DNA from: Zestosphaera sp.
GTDB taxonomy: Archaea > Thermoproteota > Thermoprotei_A > Sulfolobales > NBVN01
Length of the DNA: 64,000 nucleotides
Assembly (NCBI GenBank): GCA_038843015.1
Contig: JAWBSH010000005.1
Coordinates: 62,001 to 126,000 of the forward strand
Direction: 5' to 3'
A program made the translations under genes and the position numbers. Positions 8,807-17,635 of this stretch are shown piece by piece (positions within the stretch are counted from its first letter, which is position 1; every line of letters begins with the position of its first letter). The notes under the pieces were generated by a model. That model ran no database searches and was not told the DNA's origin. It saw only the letters and a program-made list of their open reading frames with translations.

Positions 8807-11800
8807 TTGAAGCCTTTTCTTAGAAGTCCTTTGCCTATAGTGGGTGTGGTACTAATAACGTTTACTGTTTTATCTGTTACTACTGTTTTCTTATCAGCTA
8901 CTTCTTTGATTGCGAATATCATGAGCAACATTAGTGAGTTAGCTAAGTGGGAGTTATCTGGTTCTAAGTATGGTTTTCCTCTTCAGTTGGGTTACAAGCC
9001 TGGAGAACGACCTACAGAGTATGTTCCTGTCAACGAGGGAGTCAAGGCGTCAAAAGAAATTCTCGAAGGATTATCTAGTGATTTGAGAATCTCGAATTAC
9101 TTGATTATTCAAGTAGTTAATCTATATGTCAATTACTCAGACTTAAGTACAGTCAGTAATCCCATCATTTTCCGCGTAGTTGAGGCTCTCGCGAATTTGC
9201 CCGTGCTCGTTTTATATGGTGTTAAGCTTAGTGACATAGGTGTCTCGCAAGATGTTGCTTTAAGCAGTTATGTAGTAGAGAACCTCTCAAGCATTATTGT
9301 CGACATGGTTGATGAGGCTAACGCAACTAAGGCTAGTCTATTTAACCTGCTCTTTAATGGACTTAACTACACCACAGAATATTCGAGAGAGCTTAGTGAC
9401 ATGCTTGATGAGCTACGCCAGATCCATTGTCTCGAGTACTACACTACGCAATTTTATCGTTCGTGCGTTGCTTACAATCCTTTGACAGTTCTGAAGAGCC
9501 CCATAATATGGGACTCGAGCACGTTTGAGAAAATTGGCATGAGTCATCTGAACACAATCAATGATAGGTTGAAGATCTTAAACATTAGCGTTGAGTACTA
9601 CACCGTAGACGTTCTAGTGTTTATAGACTTAAAGACCGAGTCTTACTTCAACCCAGCCTCAATACAGGGGAGTCTAGAGAATGCTGGAGCAGTAGCTAAT
9701 GACTTGAGGAGCTCCCTCAATTTAGTTAGGCTAACTAACGCGCCACTTCAGGAAATACTAAGTGGTTATCAAGTCATCGAAACAGCTTTTAGAGTAAGCT
9801 CTGTCACCGGTGTTTTGCCAGCGTTTGTGGCTCTGATCGTAGTGTTACAACCTATATCTGAGATGTTAGTCCTCAGTGTTAGGAGAGTCTTCGGCTTAAT
9901 GCGTGTTAGAGGAATTTCTCAGGCGGTTGTTAGGAAGTGGTTTTACAGTGTCTTGCTACTTTCTCTTGTAAGTGGTCTCTGCCTGGGCTTGCTAATTAGC
10001 TACTTACTAGCGATTTCCTACTTTAGGCTCTATAATCCGATGCAAGTGCTGACCGACCCAACGATACTAATCATGCTAGCTATCCTACTCGTAATAGAGT
10101 TGCTAATCTTGACTCGAAGAATCTCTCGCGTGGCTTCTAGCATATCTCCTTCCGAGACTCTCAAGACTACCTTAATACCTGAGAGCTTACTAGAGCCTGC
10201 GAAGATGGGGGGTTTCGGCTGGTTTTCTGTAGGAGTTGGCCTATACTTTATCGTCACAGGCATAACAAACTACTCGGCCACGAGACTCTTGACCACGTCC
10301 TTGATTGGTACTCCAGGAGGAGCTAACGTGGCTTTAATAGTTGTGCTAGCTATAATAGCTATGTTCGAGTCCTTACTAAAGCCTTTCGCTCCTGCAGTAG
10401 CTGCTTACGGCTTCATAAAACTCTACATGATTAACCATGAGAAATTCTGGGACTTCCTACATAAGTCCGTACTCAGTAAGTCTAGTCTCGCGCTACCTAG
10501 TAAGAGCATAGCCTTGACTATTAGGAGGAGAGTAACTCCTATATTAATGTTACTAGCATTTTCTACTAGCATCATGACTCAGTCAATACTATATAGTTAC
10601 TCAATGAATTCCCTAGTAGACTCGGCTACTAGGGCGTCAGTAGGATCAGAGTTCCTACTTAAGAAAGACTTAAAAGTCTCCTTAACCTCTAACACAACTC
10701 TGCGCGAGTCGCTCAACACCAGTCCCGACGTACTCGAGGTACTCAGTAAGAGCTATGATGGCGCGTCAAGTGTTCTAGTATTTTCTATCTGGAGTTCTGT
10801 TAAGGTTGGTTCAGAATCCTACTCTGGCACGGTGCCTCTAGTAATAGTGTTAAATCCGAACACATTCCTGCAAAACACTTACTGGTATAATGAGTGGAGC
10901 TTAAGAGGAAATCTCAGTAATTCCATTAATGAGGTTTCGTCAGAGGGTAAGGTTGTTGTCGTTCGAGAATTAACAACATTTATTGCATCAGCTAGCGTAG
11001 ACCTCCGAAACGTGAGTGTATCTCTCATAAGACCTTACCCATACTCTTCTGCAGTATTCTCTCCTGAAGTAATTGATGCGTGGTCTGGCTTTCCCGGCGG
11101 GCCTAGCATGTACTTAATGCGGGGAAGTCCGGCTCTAGTTGCTGGCGACTGGATACTAGACATGCCTAACTTGACTGAAAGCCTATACGCAGTTCCTGGA
11201 CCAGAAGTAGGAGTGAATTACACGGGGCTCACTATCTACGTTTACAGCTTTAGCAACTCAACTACGGAAGAGTTAATTAGCGAGGGTTTTACGCTGGTTA
11301 AGTCTTTAGAGGACTTAAAGAATGACCCCCTAGTCAAGATAGTCAGGTCTTTAATTACTTCTACAGGAGGCTCCTCAGAAACTTACTTAGTCTTCATGCT
11401 GTTGTCAGGAGGGATTGCAGTAGTAGTTGCTTATGTGGTAGCTCTGGAGACCGGCAAAACAGCTCTCTTAATGAGAGTCAGGGGCTTAACTCCTTCCGGA
11501 ATGCTTAAACTCAATAGTTTGTACTGGTTTACTGTTATAGTTACTTCAGTAATTATAGGTGTTGTGATAGGTCTGACGTTAGGATTAAGTGATTTAAACA
11601 CTTATATTTCGCCTGGAGGGCTTGGAGCCTCACTGACTTACTTGTTTTCTCAGCTTTTAGGTCTCAAGGGGCTTCAGCTTGGCTTAGGTGTTTTGAGGGT
11701 TGTAGTGTCGCCAGTCTTGACATCAGCGATTCTTCTTACGTCTGTTTTAATTCCTTTAATACCTATCTTGACTATTCAGCTAGTGTATAGGGGTCAGGTA

Positions 11801-11827
11801 AGGGAGAGGTTTATTGAGGTGAGGTAA
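8807..11827 (+). CDS. Very large FtsX-family ABC transporter permease
   Basis: A 1006-residue membrane protein. An N-terminal helix (about 12-36) is followed by a roughly 300-residue extracytoplasmic domain, then a block of helices (about 335-540), a second extracytoplasmic domain (about 600-840), and three helices at the C-terminus (about 857-885, 910-935, 965-995). This is a duplicated MacB/LolC-like layout, with two FtsX-type three-helix modules each preceded by a large outside domain. GGGGTG lies 9 bases before the TTG start. Its ATPase is encoded one base downstream. Such transporters are mechanotransmission or export machines; the substrate is unknown. Confidence 0.8.
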   Translation: MKPFLRSPLPIVGVVLITFTVLSVTTVFLSATSLIANIMSNISELAKWELSGSKYGFPLQLGYKPGERPTEYVPVNEGVKASKEILEGLSSDLRISNYLIIQVVNLYVNYSDLSTVSNPIIFRVVEALANLPVLVLYGVKLSDIGVSQDVALSSYVVENLSSIIVDMVDEANATKASLFNLLFNGLNYTTEYSRELSDMLDELRQIHCLEYYTTQFYRSCVAYNPLTVLKSPIIWDSSTFEKIGMSHLNTINDRLKILNISVEYYTVDVLVFIDLKTESYFNPASIQGSLENAGAVANDLRSSLNLVRLTNAPLQEILSGYQVIETAFRVSSVTGVLPAFVALIVVLQPISEMLVLSVRRVFGLMRVRGISQAVVRKWFYSVLLLSLVSGLCLGLLISYLLAISYFRLYNPMQVLTDPTILIMLAILLVIELLILTRRISRVASSISPSETLKTTLIPESLLEPAKMGGFGWFSVGVGLYFIVTGITNYSATRLLTTSLIGTPGGANVALIVVLAIIAMFESLLKPFAPAVAAYGFIKLYMINHEKFWDFLHKSVLSKSSLALPSKSIALTIRRRVTPILMLLAFSTSIMTQSILYSYSMNSLVDSATRASVGSEFLLKKDLKVSLTSNTTLRESLNTSPDVLEVLSKSYDGASSVLVFSIWSSVKVGSESYSGTVPLVIVLNPNTFLQNTYWYNEWSLRGNLSNSINEVSSEGKVVVVRELTTFIASASVDLRNVSVSLIRPYPYSSAVFSPEVIDAWSGFPGGPSMYLMRGSPALVAGDWILDMPNLTESLYAVPGPEVGVNYTGLTIYVYSFSNSTTEELISEGFTLVKSLEDLKNDPLVKIVRSLITSTGGSSETYLVFMLLSGGIAVVVAYVVALETGKTALLMRVRGLTPSGMLKLNSLYWFTVIVTSVIIGVVIGLTLGLSDLNTYISPGGLGASLTYLFSQLLGLKGLQLGLGVLRVVVSPVLTSAILLTSVLIPLIPILTIQLVYRGQVRERFIEVR

Positions 11828-11828
11828 T

Positions 11829-12752
11829 GTGTTCGTGAAGTCTGGTGTTGTGGTTGAGGTGAGAGACTTAGTAAAGATATACAAGTATAAGGGTGGTGAG
11901 GTACAAGCACTTAAGGGAGTCACTGCATCGTTCGCGCCGGGAACGCTGACGTGCGTAATGGGTCCTTCAGGCTCTGGTAAGACAACACTCTTGAACTTGA
12001 TAGGAGGTATTGATACGCCGACAGGCGGTCAAGTAAATGTAGGTAAGATTAAAGTTCACGAACTTAAGGGTGTTGAGCTAGATAAGTATAGGTTAATGAA
12101 TGTTGGCTTCGTCTTTCAAGCACTCAACTTGATACCTACTCTGACCGCTTTAGAGAACGTAATGCTCCCTGCACAGATGGCGGGCCTCAGCAGACAGGAA
12201 TCAGTTAAGAGAGCTCACGAGCTACTAAAGTTAGTCGGACTAGGAGATAAGGCTAGCAGGTATCCTGAAGAGCTGAGTGGTGGTGAGCAACAAAGGGTAG
12301 CTATAGCTGTGGCGCTAGCTAACGACCCCTCACTAATCGCAGCTGACGAGCCTACAGCCGAGCTCGACTCACAAAACGCTAAGAAAGTCGTTGACGTGCT
12401 CGTCGGACTGGCTAGAGACTACGGCAAGACAGTAATCTTGGCTACACACGACCCTAGAGTAGCCGTCAACACAGACAGAATACTAAGACTAGAAGACGGC
12501 AGACTAGTAGGTGAGGCAAAGCCTATAGACCTAGAAAAAAGCGTCGTAAGCAGTGCGCCACGAGAAGCCTCAGCAACTCTCTCAGAAATAATAAAAGTTA
12601 AGATAGCAAACATAGAAAAAGAAATAAGAGAGACTGAAGAGATGTTTAGAAAAAATATGTTGTCGGCTGAAGAATTCTACTCAAAAGCAACAAAGCTTAG
12701 ACTCATGAAAGAAGCTTTAACAGAACTGCTGACTTCCATAGGCAGTTCCTAA
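11829..12752 (+). CDS. ABC transporter ATPase, LolD/MacB type, with C-terminal coiled coil
   Basis: ATPase partner of the giant FtsX permease encoded just upstream. It has Walker [11 protein letters not shown]-loop FQALNLIPT, signature LSGGEQQRV, Walker [14 protein letters not shown] and the switch H (LATHDPRV). The core ends near residue 235. About 70 further residues, rich in Lys and Glu with heptad-like spacing, predict a coiled coil not found in standard LolD proteins. GAGGTGAGG precedes the GTG start by about 5 bases. The extra tail could dimerise the subunit or dock a partner. Confidence 0.88.
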   Translation: MFVKSGVVVEVRDLVKIYKYKGGEVQALKGVTASFAPGTLTCVMGPSGSGKTTLLNLIGGIDTPTGGQVNVGKIKVHELKGVELDKYRLMNVGFVFQALNLIPTLTALENVMLPAQMAGLSRQESVKRAHELLKLVGLGDKASRYPEELSGGEQQRVAIAVALANDPSLIAADEPTAELDSQNAKKVVDVLVGLARDYGKTVILATHDPRVAVNTDRILRLEDGRLVGEAKPIDLEKSVVSSAPREASATLSEIIKVKIANIEKEIRETEEMFRKNMLSAEEFYSKATKLRLMKEALTELLTSIGSS

Positions 12753-13340
12753 AAACTCACAACTAAAGCCTCGATGTAATTGTCTCGAGTCTCATATCAG
12801 TTGATGTAGATGGAAACGCTTGTAATTGTCTTTGGTGCTTCATGTGCGGGAGTAGTTTGATGATGGTTTGAAAGCCCTGTAGAATGGCTCTCCCCAAGTT
12901 ACTCAAGACGTGAAGGTACGCAACTGTTTTAGTGTGTTAGTTTATAAGGGTTTTGCAGGATTTTCTCATGATGAGAGATACTTCAAGCTACCCTAAAGAT
13001 AGAATTAGATGTGAGTCTCGTGCTGTTGGGCTCGAAGGGTGTCCATGACCCTCGCGTGGAGTAGCTAGTAGCCACAGTGAACCGCGGGGTAGGAGGCACA
13101 ACTCGCCCTAGAAAAACCTAGGACGGGAAACGGAAAAAGAAATAAGGCAATGAAACCAACACAAGAGCTGAACCCCTTATCTACCCACTACAAATCTCCC
13201 TCACATTAGATAAGATCCTCTCACAGCAGAAAGGCAAAGATGTTCGTGCTAAACCTAAGTGATCATCTATACTGCTAGAATTATGAAAGAGGCCTACTTT
13301 CGGTTGAACTATAATGATGTACGAGACATCACAACTTTGC
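12753..13340. other. Gene-free stretch with possible remains of a TnpB-type element
   Basis: About 590 bases without a convincing open frame. On the plus strand between about 12930 and 13210, broken frames read like the low-complexity tail of an IS200/IS605-type TnpB, ending near AMKPTQELNPL. The segment holds three short perfect inverted repeats: TCTCAT/ATGAGA at 12964-12976, AGGGT/ACCCT near 13035, and CCTAG/CTAGG near 13108-13123. These could be the structured 3' end of a dead element. No zinc ribbon is readable here, so the assignment is weak. Confidence 0.25.
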
Positions 13341-13342
13341 AA

Positions 13343-13351
13343 CTTTATAAG
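13343..13351 (+). promoter_or_regulatory. TATA box of the Mrp antiporter operon
   Basis: CTTTATAAG lies 36-44 bases before the chosen GTG start of the first gene. Transcription would begin near 13375, downstream of the TTG at 13354 and the ATG at 13372. That rules those out as starts and leaves the GGAGGT-led GTG at 13387. Confidence 0.6.
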
Positions 13352-13386
13352 TATTGGGCTATCATTTACTGATGGAGGTTGGGATA

Positions 13387-13662
13387 GTGCTTAGTATACA
13401 TCAAATACTTGAAGTCACCATAGTTATATACATGACATCCATGGTTTTATTCTTGTTGAGAGTATTGAAAGGACCCACAATATTTGATAGAGTTATAGCT
13501 GTTGACGCTTTAAGTTGCGACCTCACAGTATTTATGGCTTTAATAGTTCTCTATACTGGGAGATACCTCATAGCTTTTCCTATGGCTTTAATAGCTTTAT
13601 GGGCTTATGCACTAGACCTCTACGTATCTAAGTATGTAGAGTTTGAGGATATAGGTGAGTAG
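13387..13662 (+). CDS. mrpF: Mrp-type Na+/H+ antiporter subunit F
   Basis: A 91-residue protein with three hydrophobic helices. The family segment RVLKGPTIFDRVIAVDALSC follows the first helix, matching MrpF/MnhF. The frame is open upstream to a TTG at 13354, but GGAGGTT ends about 7 bases before the GTG at 13387 and the TATA position also favours it. First gene of an eight-subunit antiporter operon; next gene begins two bases after the stop. Confidence 0.9.
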   Translation: MLSIHQILEVTIVIYMTSMVLFLLRVLKGPTIFDRVIAVDALSCDLTVFMALIVLYTGRYLIAFPMALIALWAYALDLYVSKYVEFEDIGE

Positions 13663-13664
13663 TT

Positions 13665-14015
13665 GTGGAGGTTATTATAGAGATAATTAAGTATTGTGGT
13701 GCATTCTTTTTACTACTCGGAGGTTTTTTTGAGATTGTAGGAGCCATAGGTATTACGAGGATGCCTGATTTCTTTACTAGGGCGCATGCTGCAACTGTGG
13801 CTGCTGTGGGAGGCGCGGTCTTACCTTTATTAGGCATAGCTTTAATATCTCTAAGCTTTACAGAACTTGGCTTAAGTAGATTGTATCTAGCAGGTTTATG
13901 TGTTATTACAGCTTTGTTGTTACTCATAATTGTCCCTTCTGGGACTCACGCGATCGTAAGAGCAGCTTATATAAGTAGGAAGAAGGGTAATCGAGACAGA
14001 GTTGAGGGTGCTTAA
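13665..14015 (+). CDS. mrpG: Mrp-type Na+/H+ antiporter subunit G
   Basis: A 116-residue, three-helix membrane protein with the MrpG/MnhG hallmark GITRMPDFFTRAHAAT after the first helix. The stop is followed directly by the ATG of the next gene. MrpG is part of the membrane domain needed for Na+/H+ exchange; no catalytic residue is assigned to it. Confidence 0.9.
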   Translation: MEVIIEIIKYCGAFFLLLGGFFEIVGAIGITRMPDFFTRAHAATVAAVGGAVLPLLGIALISLSFTELGLSRLYLAGLCVITALLLLIIVPSGTHAIVRAAYISRKKGNRDRVEGA

Positions 14016-14264
14016 ATGTTAATACCTATCTTGATCGTTTTAATAGCGTCTATGCTCTCCGTAATCATGGCTTACTTAACAGTCATTGAAAAAGACCTGC
14101 TCTTAGCTACAATTTACATTGCTTTCATTGGAATACTCTATACGTTAATATACTATATCTTGCTAGCCGCGGACGTTGTGCTAGCATACATACCTGTGTC
14201 GTCTATACTTCTCCCAATCATAGTTATTATAGTCCTCAAGAAATCTAAGAGGCTTGAAGAATGA
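14016..14264 (+). CDS. MbhD-like (DUF4040) antiporter subunit
   Basis: An 82-residue protein with three predicted helices. In size, position and content it corresponds to MbhD of membrane-bound hydrogenases and to a C-terminal piece of MrpA (DUF4040). Here it is a separate small gene between G and B, the order seen in Pyrococcus Mbh operons. It overlaps the next start by 4 bases (ATGA). Confidence 0.7.
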   Translation: MLIPILIVLIASMLSVIMAYLTVIEKDLLLATIYIAFIGILYTLIYYILLAADVVLAYIPVSSILLPIIVIIVLKKSKRLEE

Positions 14265-15094
14265 ATTCAAGAAGAATTAGAATGAGGTACAGGAAGAGAG
14301 ACATACTCGTAGCAATGTCATTGGCTATACTAACACTCGCGTTAGCTATGGTTCTGAATATTGGTGGTCTAGGCATATTACCTCCTAGAACCCTGAGAGG
14401 GTTAGCGCGTTCAATAGTAGTGAACGCCTACAACCCATGGAACACCACCCTAACCTCATATTCACTTAACGCAGTGTCCGCGGTAATATGGGACTATAGA
14501 GGGATAGACACCATATTTGAAACTGCTGTACTCATGGCGGCCATAACAGGTGTGGCAACTATTCTTCGGGGTATAACAGATGCGAGAGAGTCTAGAGGTC
14601 GAGGCATGTCGATTATCGTGAAGTCTTCGACCAAGATAGTTGTGATACTCACGCTTATTGGTTCAGCATCTCTATCTATACACGGTCATCTAACGCCTGG
14701 CGGAGGATTTCAGGCAGGATCAGCTATTGCCGTCACAGCATCATTAATTATTATAGCATTTTCTCTTCAGTTTCTGTATAGACTAGGTATTAGCAGGGAA
14801 CTTATGCTTAAGATTAGGTACGCGGCGCTAATGACGATACTTATTATTGCGTTAGTTCCTCTCGTGTTGATAGTTTTGGGCTTCGGATACGCATACATAT
14901 TGCAGAATCAAGTTAAAGAGGACTCAGTCTTCTCGATGCCCTCTAAATTTTTCACGACTCCTTTAGCCGGCACCGTATTCATCTTCAACGTTCTTGAAAC
15001 CATTACCGTCGCTTCAGCCATTACGTACGCTATACTTACTATATTAGTCTACGAAGGCGATAAGAGTAGCCACGTGGGTGGACTTAATGAATAA
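14261..15094 (+). CDS. mrpB: Mrp-type Na+/H+ antiporter subunit B (MbhE/F-like fusion)
   Basis: A 277-residue membrane protein. The second half carries the MnhB signature GHLTPGGGFQAGSAIA near residue 145, with helices around it. The first half (one helix, an outside loop of about 60 residues, another helix) fits the MbhE-like portion normally at the end of MrpA. So pieces found in one large MrpA in bacteria are split and refused here. The end overlaps the following gene by 8 bases from the ATG chosen there. Confidence 0.85.
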   Translation: MNSRRIRMRYRKRDILVAMSLAILTLALAMVLNIGGLGILPPRTLRGLARSIVVNAYNPWNTTLTSYSLNAVSAVIWDYRGIDTIFETAVLMAAITGVATILRGITDARESRGRGMSIIVKSSTKIVVILTLIGSASLSIHGHLTPGGGFQAGSAIAVTASLIIIAFSLQFLYRLGISRELMLKIRYAALMTILIIALVPLVLIVLGFGYAYILQNQVKEDSVFSMPSKFFTTPLAGTVFIFNVLETITVASAITYAILTILVYEGDKSSHVGGLNE

Positions 15095-15506
15095 TCTAGA
15101 CCTACTAACTCTGGCTTTCTCCGTAGCTGTGACGACATTTGTTATAAACATTGCCATAGCCACGTACGGCATATTTGCAAAACACAACTTAGTTAAGAAA
15201 ATCTTAGCTTTAACAATATTCTCTGATTCTATTAACATGTTCTCTATAGCTATAGGATTCAGAGTTGTGGACGGGTATCCTTCACCACCAATACTAGAGA
15301 CAGAGCCTAGAAACCCACAAGATTTACTGAAGTTTGCAGAGGTTAGCGTAGATCCCTTGCCTCAAGCATTTGTAATTACAGCTATAGTTATAGGGTTTTC
15401 CGTTATTACGTTCCTCTTGAGTCTAGCTCTTCTCTACTACAAGTATTATCAGACCTTAGATATAAGAGTAGCCGTAGAGGTAGGAGAGCATGAAGAGGAT
15501 GTTTAA
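15087..15506 (+). CDS. mrpC: Mrp-type Na+/H+ antiporter subunit C (NuoK-like)
   Basis: A three-helix, NuoK-like subunit of about 139 residues. The middle helix holds SDSINMFSIAIGF, as in MnhC. A loop with PRNPQDLLKFAEVSVDPLPQALVIT-like content (DPLPQAFVITAIVIG) is the most conserved part of the family. I chose ATG 15087 because GGGTGG lies 5-6 bases upstream; a GTG at 15078 overlaps that site. It overlaps both neighbours, so the operon is translationally coupled. Confidence 0.88.
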   Translation: MNNLDLLTLAFSVAVTTFVINIAIATYGIFAKHNLVKKILALTIFSDSINMFSIAIGFRVVDGYPSPPILETEPRNPQDLLKFAEVSVDPLPQAFVITAIVIGFSVITFLLSLALLYYKYYQTLDIRVAVEVGEHEEDV

Positions 15507-15993
15507 TAAAATCATCATAATGATAACTTCTTTTATTTTATACACTATGTTTACTGGCATATTAACAGAGTTAACGATAGTTGCAGGTCTGGCAATATCC
15601 TTGATAATTGCAGTAGCGTTCGACGGCATAATCATCAAGAGAAAACTTTTTCCACGAGATGTGGGTAGGCTAATCTACGTATTTGAGTACCTGTATCACT
15701 TTATTGCCGTAGAAATAACTGACCACCTCAAGATTGCTAAAGTTATTTTAAGTAGAAGTATCTCTGTAAATCCAGATATAGTTGAGGTGCCTCTAGAGTT
15801 AAACTCAGACTACGGAGTTTCGATAGTAGCATTGACCATAACGAATGCGCCGGGTACAATAGCTGTAGACTTTGATAAAGACAGAAGTACCCTATATGTT
15901 CACTGGCTTACGGCCAAGCACGGGAGTGTTGAAGAAATTAAGAAGGAAATCATAGGAGAGTTCGAGATGCTAGCTAAGAAAATATTTGAGTGA
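15490..15993 (+). CDS. mrpE: Mrp-type Na+/H+ antiporter subunit E
   Basis: A 167-residue protein of the MnhE family. Two or three N-terminal helices are followed by a cytoplasmic domain with LTITNAPGTIAVDFDKD and LYVHWL, the standard MnhE core. It overlaps mrpC by 17 bases. It has no counterpart in complex I or hydrogenases of the Mbh type's peripheral arm, so its presence marks the operon as a true antiporter. Confidence 0.9.
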   Translation: MKRMFNKIIIMITSFILYTMFTGILTELTIVAGLAISLIIAVAFDGIIIKRKLFPRDVGRLIYVFEYLYHFIAVEITDHLKIAKVILSRSISVNPDIVEVPLELNSDYGVSIVALTITNAPGTIAVDFDKDRSTLYVHWLTAKHGSVEEIKKEIIGEFEMLAKKIFE

Positions 15994-16009
15994 CTCTAAG
16001 GGATGAGAA

Positions 16010-17569
16010 ATGCACAGTCCTGAACCCAGTTTAATACCGTTCATATGCCTTATGCTAGCAGCTTTAGTGCCTCTTACTTCAATGGTCGCTAATAAGAAAC
16101 TCAGTAACTTAATAGCTCTTCTGGGAAGCATAATAATATTCACTATCGCGTTAAGGTTATTTATGGTCATTGAGAGTGTTGGCGTTGCTGTATATAGGTT
16201 TGGTGGATTCCCCGCGCCTCTAGGTGTCGTGTATGTTTTCGATCAGTTCAATTCTTTTCTAGCAGTGTCCGTATCTTTCGCTCTCGTTTTAACAGTAGTT
16301 TACGTGGTAGTGTTTGAGAGCAGTGAGCATAAGTATCTACTATATTCTCTAATTTACCTCCTCATGGCCGGCGTCTACGGCTGTCTTTTCACGGGTGACG
16401 TATTCAATTTCTATGTATCTATTGAACTTGCCGCGATGTCTTCATATGCTTTAACAGGGTTTTACAGGGGGAGGAAAGCTGTAAGAGCTGCTATAATTTA
16501 CGGCATCGCAGGGACAGCCATAACTTCTTTCCTACTTCTAGCGTGTTTCATATTGTACGGTTCTTACGGGACCCTGAATATTGCTGATATTGCTTTAAAG
16601 AGCCGTAACGTAAATTTAGAAGTTGAGTTTTCAGGAGGCGTTTTCGGAGATATTTTGTTACCCTCTAAGATTTCCTTAGCGCTCATAACGTGGATTTTCT
16701 TATTCAAATCAGGTATAATACCAAATCATTTCTGGCTTCCAGAAGCATACTTAGCTGCACCTCTCCCAGCAATAGTCTTATTCACGACTTCAGCTGACAT
16801 CTTAGGCATTTACGGGATAGTACGACTCTACTACCTAGTTTTCTCGGAAGGCAGTCTCATTAGCGACTTTAGAGCTACGATGTTAGGTGTGCTCTTTTTC
16901 TTAGGAACTGTGTCAGCAGTTATTGCGTCTATGCTTGTAGCAAACCAAAGGACTATCAGGAAACTAATCGCCTACAGCTCTATTTCTCAATTTAGTTTAT
17001 CTCTACTTGGGGTAGCGTCTGGCACAGCAGAGGGCTTGTCTGGATCAATCCTGCACCTCGTAGTTAACGGACTCGGCGATGCTTCTGTGCTTTACAGCGT
17101 AGGTATACTAAAGTATTATTCGAGTAATCCTGTTAAGGGGGGTAAGCGTAAAATTATACTTTCTTTAGCACGAGTCACACTAATTGTGGGGCTCATTAAC
17201 CTCTTCGGGGTAATACCTATCGTTCCAGGTTTCTGGAGTAAAGCTCTTTTAGTTTTAGGTCTTGTGAAAGCTGGCATGACTGTAGCTGCTATAGCAGTGC
17301 TGGCATCAACGGGTCTTTGTGCTATAGGATACTTCAGCACGTTAATGAAGATCTTGCAGAAGTATAGGAGCACTAATAACTTGAATGATTCAGGTAGTAA
17401 ACACGATATAGCTGTAGTAGCCTCTATCTTCATACTAGCGTCTATACTTATGGCGTGTCTTGGGCTCGGCATAGGGCTCACAGTATATGATACTCTTAGG
17501 GATAAGGTTGTTGAATTCGGTTACGGTGTGTTAGATAGCTGGACGTACATCAAGACTGTAATACCTTAA
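16010..17569 (+). CDS. mrpD: Mrp-type Na+/H+ antiporter subunit D (NuoN/M-like)
   Basis: A 519-residue proton-translocating subunit with about 14 helices. Visible motifs are the glutamate helix YVSIELAAMSSYAL, the lysine-bearing FKSGIIPNHFWLPEAYLAAP, and the helix with IRKLIAYSSISQFSLSLLG. These belong to the antiporter-like subunits of complex I, Mbh and Mrp. An ATG start 16 bases after mrpE with GGGATGAG upstream. Length matches the family (about 500). Confidence 0.92.
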   Translation: MHSPEPSLIPFICLMLAALVPLTSMVANKKLSNLIALLGSIIIFTIALRLFMVIESVGVAVYRFGGFPAPLGVVYVFDQFNSFLAVSVSFALVLTVVYVVVFESSEHKYLLYSLIYLLMAGVYGCLFTGDVFNFYVSIELAAMSSYALTGFYRGRKAVRAAIIYGIAGTAITSFLLLACFILYGSYGTLNIADIALKSRNVNLEVEFSGGVFGDILLPSKISLALITWIFLFKSGIIPNHFWLPEAYLAAPLPAIVLFTTSADILGIYGIVRLYYLVFSEGSLISDFRATMLGVLFFLGTVSAVIASMLVANQRTIRKLIAYSSISQFSLSLLGVASGTAEGLSGSILHLVVNGLGDASVLYSVGILKYYSSNPVKGGKRKIILSLARVTLIVGLINLFGVIPIVPGFWSKALLVLGLVKAGMTVAAIAVLASTGLCAIGYFSTLMKILQKYRSTNNLNDSGSKHDIAVVASIFILASILMACLGLGIGLTVYDTLRDKVVEFGYGVLDSWTYIKTVIP

Positions 17570-17635
17570 TGTATGCAAATTAAGCTGACGAACATAGTTA
17601 TAAAGGGTGTGTTGAAGTATTAAGAGTGGATCAGA

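Noticed and set aside
13354-13386. Longer N-terminus for MrpF (TTG at 13354)
   Set aside because: It begins before the expected transcription start and adds residues unlike the family; GGAGGT points to the GTG at 13387.
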